Below are positions 24,634 through 42,500 of a stretch of DNA of 42,500 nucleotides, one piece after another. This DNA is from Chrysomallon squamiferum (Eukaryota > Mollusca > Gastropoda > Neomphalida > Peltospiridae): contig CM022672.1 of assembly GCA_012295275.1 (NCBI GenBank), positions 8,927,904 to 8,970,403 of the forward strand. The letters are read 5' to 3'. Positions within the stretch are counted from its first letter, which is position 1, and the number at the start of each line of letters is the position of its first letter. The translations under genes and the position numbers were made by a program. The notes below the pieces were generated by a model. That model saw nothing but the letters and a program-made list of their open reading frames with translations, was not told where the DNA came from and made no database searches.

Positions 24634-25197
24634 GTTATGAAACTTGGTATACTTGTTGACTGGGATCCCACAGCACCAAATCTGAAATGTTAGCCCAATC
24701 AGACCAGTGGTGTGGGAGATACGGCCCACCGAATTTTGAGATTTTTGCCAAAAATGGGTGTGACCACCAACCTTAGAACCCTCATATCTCAGGAACTACT
24801 GGGCCAATCTTCATAAAATTGGTATTGTTAGAAAGGCAAAATGACAAGGATTCCAAATCTGTCATTTTTGTTTAGTTTGGAAAATATTGGAGTACCTTGA
24901 CCTTTTGACCTTTGCTATGACCTTGAAATTGACCGTGTGGATCACGTGATCTTGAGATGACCTTTATTGAAATTTAATCTCCCACATGTTAACTAAAACA
25001 TATAAAAGTTTGCTGGGTGTAATATTTTTTGTTTAGCCACAATATAGATTTAAAAAATGTACATACATAAAAATAACACCTTTTCAGCCATTAACATCTG
25101 ATTCTAAAACCTGAATGATCAATTCTGGATGCTAGGGATCACCATCTTTCTTGATCATCGACATTGTAGGCCTACATGTATGCATAAAGTTCACATA
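24634..25197 (+). repeat. Left terminal inverted repeat
   Basis: Runs from ATGAAACTTGGTATACTTG through a CCTTGACCTTTTGACCTTTG stretch to GTAGGCCTACATGTATGC. Its reverse complement is found at 26,768-27,330 with scattered mismatches. Confidence 0.85.
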
Positions 25198-25460
25198 AAT
25201 TTGAGAGAACTAGGTGTTTCTGATGCTTAACCTTCTCACTATGTTTGTTTCAAATGCTCACTGTATCCTTCATTCCCAGACACATTCTACTGTTCTCATC
25301 ACTTTCATAAAATTGGATTATTTCCTCCTTTAATTCATTGTCCTTTCAATGGTAAAGGGTGACAAAATCAAGATTTGCACACACTCTGGGTAGGATTCAG
25401 ACATTAAGATGTCATTTTAATGTTACTGTAGCTGATGCTAGTTTTTTTCTGTCCTTTCAT

Positions 25461-25804
25461 TCATTCACTGGAATGTGCTAGTGAATGGAGTTTGACAGGA
25501 GTTTCGCCTAAACTCGACAGAATAGAATTCAAATCAAAGTCCTTTTCTGGGGAAACAACAACCAGCGGTTTGTCTGGCAAGTTATCACCAAATTCTCCCA
25601 TTGTAATACCACCCATACTAAAGCCATCCTCTGCAGGACCTTTGATTTCTGAAGGGTAATCAGACAGTCACAGCACAACTTGTCTCCTGGCACTAGTGTC
25701 TTTGGAGGATTTACTAAGCATTTGTAAGTGCCCATGCTAACAATTCTTAAAAATCTAGTGCGTGCTTGCTCAGGGTGGCGATTAAGGGGATCACAACAGT
25801 TTTT
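25461..25804 (-). pseudogene. Cys-rich transposon-encoded protein fragment
   Basis: The minus strand begins after a TTGCAG acceptor-like site at 25,805-25,810 and reads N-C-C-D-P-L-N-R-H..R-F-L-R-I-V-S, then L-V-P-G-D-K-L-C-C-D-C, a paired-cysteine zinc-binding-like pattern. After a one-base shift near 25,660 it continues G-F-S-M-G-G-I-T-M-G-E-F, then L-N-S-I-L-S-S-L-G-E-T-P-V-K, and stops at TGA (25,461-25,463). I have seen this order (CC-P-x-x-H, L-R-x-V-S, P-G-x-K-L-C, L-G-E-T-P-V-K) in uncharacterised transposon-associated invertebrate proteins (memory, not checked). The frameshift marks it as broken. Confidence 0.55.
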
Positions 25805-25810
25805 CTGCAA

Positions 25811-26700
25811 TGTTGAAAATTTGATGAAAAGTTCTTGTTCATGATACTCTTAATGTCCCGTGTTTTGATCCCACTTCAAAGAGTGAGGAGTTCGACTTCC
25901 TCAGTTTTCCATACACTTCGCAACAACTCCTTTTTGATATGATGGTGTTGATAACACACATTTTCAGGAGAGTTAAAGCTGCAGTTAGCCCTGGAAGAAA
26001 TAAGGATTTTCAGTATTGGCCTGAACCTTCAATTCAATAGAACAAAGTCAGTGCTTTCCTAAATATTAAATCAAATCCTGAAACCCTTTCAGTAAAGTTA
26101 AGTAGGTCATAAACATGTGTTATTGCCAAAGGCCCACAAGTCTTGGGCATTTATCTCAATCTTCTCAAGTATAAATCACAGTTTATTAAGGTGAAGTAGA
26201 CCTTGTTCATACTCTGTGCCGAAGACTGGGTGTACAAATACATTATGCAGTACATCACTTGATGACGTCTGATTTCAGACTGGGTTGTACTGTTGTTGAC
26301 TGAAACCTTGTTCAAAACCAATGGCAAGGCCCACATGACATGATAAAATTACTTAATAGGTTTTATGAAATAAAAATATTGTTTATATATCAACATCTGA
26401 CATTGTGTCCAACTTAAAAAGCTTCAGATTGTCAAAGAAACTTCTTTGTCTTAAACTTCTAATTGCCATGTGCTCAATGGGGATTGCACCAGGGAATCTA
26501 AAGGAGTTCCGGACCTGCCTGAAGCATCACTTCCTGTCAACCCTTTCAGCCTGATTGTGTAGAACATATCATGCCATTTGGCATCTTTTCATATCCTTCA
26601 GGCATTCCTTCAGACATGTCAGGTGGGTTTTAACTCCAAAGATGAGTTTTTAGTCTCAGAGAAAATGTACATTGTAATGCATTGTATCAATCATCCATGC
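25811..26700. other. Interior of the transposon, unassigned
   Basis: Short open pieces exist on both strands (for example minus 26,151-26,336 and a plus-strand stretch at 26,476-26,548 reading E-F-R-T-C-L-K-H-H-F-L). None can be assigned. Confidence 0.4.
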
Positions 26701-26990
26701 AGGTATGCAGTTTTTTAAATCTCTATTATGGCTAAACAAAAAATATTATACCCAGGAATCTTTTATATGTGAACTTTATGCAACTTTATGTAGGCCTACA
26801 ATGTCTTACTCGATGATCAAGAGAGATGGTGATTCCTAGCATCCAGAATTGATCTTTCAGGTTTTAGTTAATCAGATGTTAATGGCTGAAAATGTGTTAT
26901 TTTCATGTATGTGCATTTTTTAAATCTATATTGTGGCTAAACAAAAAATATTACACCCAGGAAACTTTTATATGTTTTAGTTAACATGTG
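26701..26990 (+). repeat. Internal partial duplication next to the right TIR
   Basis: GGCTAAACAAAAAATATTA..ACCCAGGAA..TTTTATATGT occurs twice, near 26,730 and 26,935, so the inner edge of the right inverted repeat is partly doubled. Confidence 0.75.
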
Positions 26991-27378
26991 AGAGATTAAA
27001 TTTCAATAAAGGTCATCTCAAGATCACATGATCCACACGGTCAATTTCAAGGTCATAGCAAAGGTCAAAACGTCAAGGTACTCCAATATTTTCCAAACTA
27101 TTGGTATCCTTGTCATTTTGCCTTTCTAACAATACCAATTTTATGAAGATTGGCCCAGTAGTTCCTGCGATATGAGGGTTCTAAGGTTGGTGGTCACACC
27201 CATTTTTGGCAAAAATCTCAAAATTCCGTGGGCCGTATCTCCCAGACCACTGATCTGATTGGGCTAATATTTCATATTTGGTGCTGTGGGATCCCAATCA
27301 ACAAGTATACCAAGTTTCATAAAAATCTGAAACGGTCGGGTTTAAACCATTGGGTGATTTGACACGGAATGACCCTTT
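26768..27378 (-). repeat. Right terminal inverted repeat
   Basis: Reverse complement of the left repeat, extended outward by about 50 bp to GGGTCATTCC (minus strand). Confidence 0.85.
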
Positions 27379-27631
27379 TCTGAATAACAGTGAAATTACA
27401 TATAATAGAAGTAAACCGTCATAAATGAATCCCTCATCATTAGTATAGTTTCTTTGTGTTGTGGTTAACGTAGCTATTTTTAAATTTTAATTTAATGACA
27501 ATTATTAATTAATATTTTATCTCTCTCAGCGCGTGTACTTTCTGAATTTGTTTTTGTTCATTCTCTTTCGAATTTTTAATCGGTTTATTTATTATTTATT
27601 TATTTATGTAATCTTTACAAATTCATTTATT

Positions 27632-27632
<1 letters not shown>

Positions 27633-27706
<74 letters not shown>
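27633..27706 (+). repeat. (CT)n microsatellite upstream of the first exon
   Basis: 37 CT units, ending 39 nt before the acceptor TTTCAG of the candidate first coding exon. Confidence 0.97.
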
Positions 27707-27712
<6 letters not shown>

Positions 27713-27744
27713 AGGTATATTACAATTGTATATATTTATTTCAG

Positions 27745-39814
<12,070 letters not shown>

Positions 39815-40190
39815 TGAACAGAAATTGTATACAACATCAGCTTCTCCGAACATCCAGAAAGTTATGATGGAAGTTAAAGACGATGGAAAATATGTGGAAG
39901 TTATGTTAAAAAAAGAGGTAGACTCGTTTTACAAAACAACTGATGTAGAGAAGATTGAACTCAGTCAGTATGCCGTGTTTGTTTTTATTTGTCTTTTTTT
40001 TTTAAACAATTTTTCTGAACAGATACCGCTTACCTAAAAATAATCTGCCCTTGCATTGTATGAATTATAATAAAATTGTGATGTGCTGGACACATTGTGA
40101 TTCCAGTATTAGTATGAAATAAATTATAGAATACAATATGTTAACACTATGTTTTAATATTTTCCAGAAAAACAATTTTTTTTTTTTTAT

Positions 40191-40223
<33 letters not shown>

Positions 40224-42071
40224 AACAAGAACAATAAAACATATATTTCAAAGTGGACCTATTTTGTCTCTTTTTAATTGAAAACACAAAAAAGAAATGA
40301 AAGCATATAAAAGAGTGCTGACATATAAGTGTAAAGGTATTTTCAACAAAGCACTTGCAAATATGGAAGACTGTTTAAATATAACTGAAATTGTGCAGAC
40401 CAAAGACGTTCACCATGGCGTGGTTGTTGTTGTGTTTTCGTTTGTTTTATGTATGTGTGTGGTTGTTTTGTTGTTGTTTTTCAGAGGGTTTCTTCTTCAT
40501 AATGACATTCATAAAACTTTGATACATTCAAGACTTTTCTAAATTCTTTTGTACCAGTTACATCAGTAGGTTTTATTTATTGTATATTTTTAAATTTTCA
40601 TACCACATTTGAAAGTATATTTGATTAAATTTTAATACAGAAATAAGATGTGATGAATGAAATGATGATGTAGATGATGTTAATGACCACTATTATTATT
40701 CTCGTTGTTGTCTTCTTTGCTACAGGACATCTTATTTTTGTACAATGATATGGAGAGAAAAAAGTGCTAACTATAATAAAAAGTTTCAATAATAAGATTA
40801 CAGAAAATTATTCAGTATTGCCAGAAAACAAAACTGAACATGACAAAGACTTAATTTCATTCATTAATTTTTATATTACATTTTGATACAAGCATTTTCT
40901 AATTGAACATAATCACTGAAAAATAAATAATTTTAAACCTTTGTTCTTTGTCTCCACCTCTGTTTATTTAAGGTTGAACCTAAATACATAATGGCGTATT
41001 GCCTATGTTGGAATGTGCAAAAGATGAATATCATAACATTTTATTTCATTACAGTTTTCAATATGCCATAATATTTGAGTTTACTGTATTAATTTATTAA
41101 TGAATTTCTCTATTCAACACCCAACATAGTTATTTTATTTTGTTCAGGAGTATCATTCATATGTTTTTTTTTTGTTTCGTGTTTTCTTCATTCTATTTTA
41201 TGTGGGTTATTATTATCTAAATACTAAAACATTTTATGCTATTTCTGAACAATAATCAATAAATAATTATGTTTAGTGACATACAAACCTGAAAAACACT
41301 CTTTTACAACTAACAAATGTTTTATCTAATTTAAATATGAATTATCATTTTAATAACTTTTTCTACTTATTTTGAAATCTTAATATATGTGATGAGAGAT
41401 TTTCAATATTGCTACCTATTGTTTTTAAGATTATGTCTTATAGAAGGTATTAACTTTTTAATCATGTTTGTAATCTTTTTAATTAACATTTTAACTGACA
41501 TAAGTATATAAATTGCTTCATATTCTATTTACATCAAACAGTTATTTTTGTCATACTAGAAAGTATATATTACAAAGTATCAATTTGAAGAATATTCAAT
41601 CACTCAGTATGTTATCAATATAATTTGATCAAAAATTTACAATATTTGTGTTATCTGTGCTAGTGTTAACATTAGTGTGCATATTTAATTGTTTGTTTGT
41701 AAGTCTGTATATATACACTAACATTTCATATCTCTTTATATGCCTATAAGCATACACAAACATTTGTAAGAATGCCTTCTTAATAACATGTAGAATTATT
41801 TTATCTCTCTCTCACCTCTGTACCTCCACAATATGCTCACTTGTAACATAAACACATATATAACATATTATTAACACTCTCTTTGTACTCATTTCTTGAT
41901 GAGTCTTGAACTGTGTAAACAATGAATGATGTTAAAAGATGCACACCAGTATGAAATATTTTACAATTGAATAACTCGTAAAACAATTCTTTATTGCTTT
42001 CAAATTATTAATTTATTGTTTTGAGCGATCTAGCATGATTTCTAACACAGAATGAAAAATAACACAGTTAC
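39815..42071 (+). other. 3' UTR/flank block (right copy)
   Basis: Collinear with 1,903-4,523, but about 0.4 kb shorter because a segment near 41,210 is missing. Contains a poly-A run at 40,196-40,222 and a cassette-like remnant at 40,280-40,420 (TTTTCAACAAAGCACTTGCA). No coding frame is supported. Confidence 0.6.
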
Positions 42072-42089
42072 AAAATATCTTACCAGTAC

Positions 42090-42283
42090 TGTCAATCCAT
42101 AAAATAGACGCAGTGACACTGATTAACATAATGAAAGATTAAGCTGGGTGCTTCAATTGAATTCCTTACAGTTAGAAATACAAATATTTTAAGATTTAGA
42201 ATTCGTGAATAGTCATAAAACACTGGCAAGTGTTTTATACATGTACAGTAACGCACTATTTTTCCTGTTTTTCCGAAAACAAG
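42090..42283 (+). repeat. Type-B module restarting after the terminal block
   Basis: CCAGTACTGTCAATCCATAAA..GCTGGGTGCTTCAATTGAAT..TTTTTCCGAAAACAAG. The array therefore continues beyond the block that looked terminal. Confidence 0.75.
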
Positions 42284-42337
42284 TGCTATATCAGCTGGAA
42301 GAGTCTCGAAGGAGAAAGATGTTAGAGAAGGAGGAAA
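42284..42337 (+). CDS. Coiled-coil cassette exon, 54 nt, near the right edge
   Basis: Acceptor CCGAAAACAAG, donor GAAA/GTATGT, phase 1-1. Reads V-L-Y-Q-L-E-E-S-R-R-R-K-M-L-E-K-E-E. Intact. The post-donor tail has a small internal duplication (AAAGTTATGT twice). It could belong to this gene or to the next paralogue. Confidence 0.5.
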
Positions 42338-42500
42338 GTATGTATAAAGTTATGTTCAATAAAGTTATGTACTGAAGGTTCTAAACTAGTTTACAAAACA
42401 ACTGATGTGGATATGATCTCTCACACACACACACACAGAGATCTTTAAAATTGGATATATTTACATTTTATTTTTCAAAATAAAGCTCTCTCTCTCTCTC
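42338..42500 (+). other. Post-cassette module and start of a new (CT)n tract
   Basis: Same layout as earlier units: tail, short CA run (42,421-42,436), CATTTTATTTTTCAAAATA spacer, then CT from 42,487 to the window edge. Confidence 0.75.

Larger units (their letters stand above)
24634..27378 (-). mobile_element. 2.7-kb DNA transposon with long inverted repeats
   Basis: Inverted repeats of about 560 bp (24,634-25,197 and 26,768-27,378) enclose about 1.57 kb with one recognisable minus-strand protein fragment. The outermost 50 bp are present only on the right side (GGGTCATTCCGTGTCAAATC, read on the minus strand) and in the remnant at 21,395, so the left end is truncated. It is likely an internally deleted relative of a larger autonomous element. 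I cannot assign the superfamily from sequence alone. Confidence 0.8.

Noticed and set aside
25435-25659. Plus-strand 74-codon frame inside the transposon
   Set aside because: Its complement reads as the better protein, with blocks continuing the minus-strand Cys-rich fragment.
26476-26548. Plus-strand stretch resembling the end of a LINE reverse transcriptase
   Set aside because: Only about 10 suggestive residues (E-F-R-T-C-L-K-H-H-F), with no upstream RT motif.

Overview
This is an AT-rich, intron-rich animal nuclear window. Long CT/CA, ATT and AT microsatellites, tyrosine-recombinase-type retroelement debris and TIR transposon debris point to a marine invertebrate, most likely a mollusc or other lophotrochozoan (inference; no species-diagnostic marker is present). 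No rRNA, tRNA or CRISPR was recognised, and nothing looks prokaryotic.

Region by region. 1-4523 is the 3' end of a repeat/exon array. It is a diverged direct duplicate of about 37.1-42.07 kb, so the locus looks like a tandem family. 4.9-6.9 kb holds minus-strand pieces of a decayed retroelement resembling DIRS/Ngaro elements: an SGNH-hydrolase-like piece, the start of a reverse transcriptase, and a Gag-like Cys-rich piece. 7.39-9.94 kb holds three broken, intron-separated exons of a GTPBP2-like GTPase (unprocessed pseudogene). 10-19.7 kb is AT-rich and mostly featureless apart from small tandem repeats. 19.7-23.1 kb has two copies of a roughly 1.45 kb noncoding repeat, the second sitting inside a remnant of a TIR element. 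24.63-27.38 kb is a 2.7 kb element with long (about 560 bp) inverted repeats and an internal minus-strand Cys-rich transposon-protein fragment.

The main gene is on the plus strand from 27,796. Exon joins can be followed by phase, and every intron is phase 1. The exons give, in order: a short N-terminus, a CARD-like domain, a death-effector domain (DED) with an RxDL motif split by an intron, a small alpha/beta domain that I cannot name, and a charged coiled coil. From 32.87 kb onward the gene runs into a tandem array of small, symmetric phase 1-1 exons (54-123 nt). Most encode coiled-coil-like segments. Each sits in a repeated module with a characteristic upstream intron segment, an ATATCAG- or AAAACAAG-type acceptor, a GTATGT donor and, usually, a giant CT tract. 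Joining the core, six intact cassettes and the terminal exon at 39,759-39,814 gives an open frame of 571 codons plus stop (1,716 nt).

The most interesting possibility is that this is an innate-immune or cell-death scaffold (CARD+DED+coiled coil) whose coiled coil can be lengthened or shortened by splicing interchangeable exons. Intron retention after almost any cassette would append a common short tail and stop. Expression and splicing cannot be judged from DNA alone.
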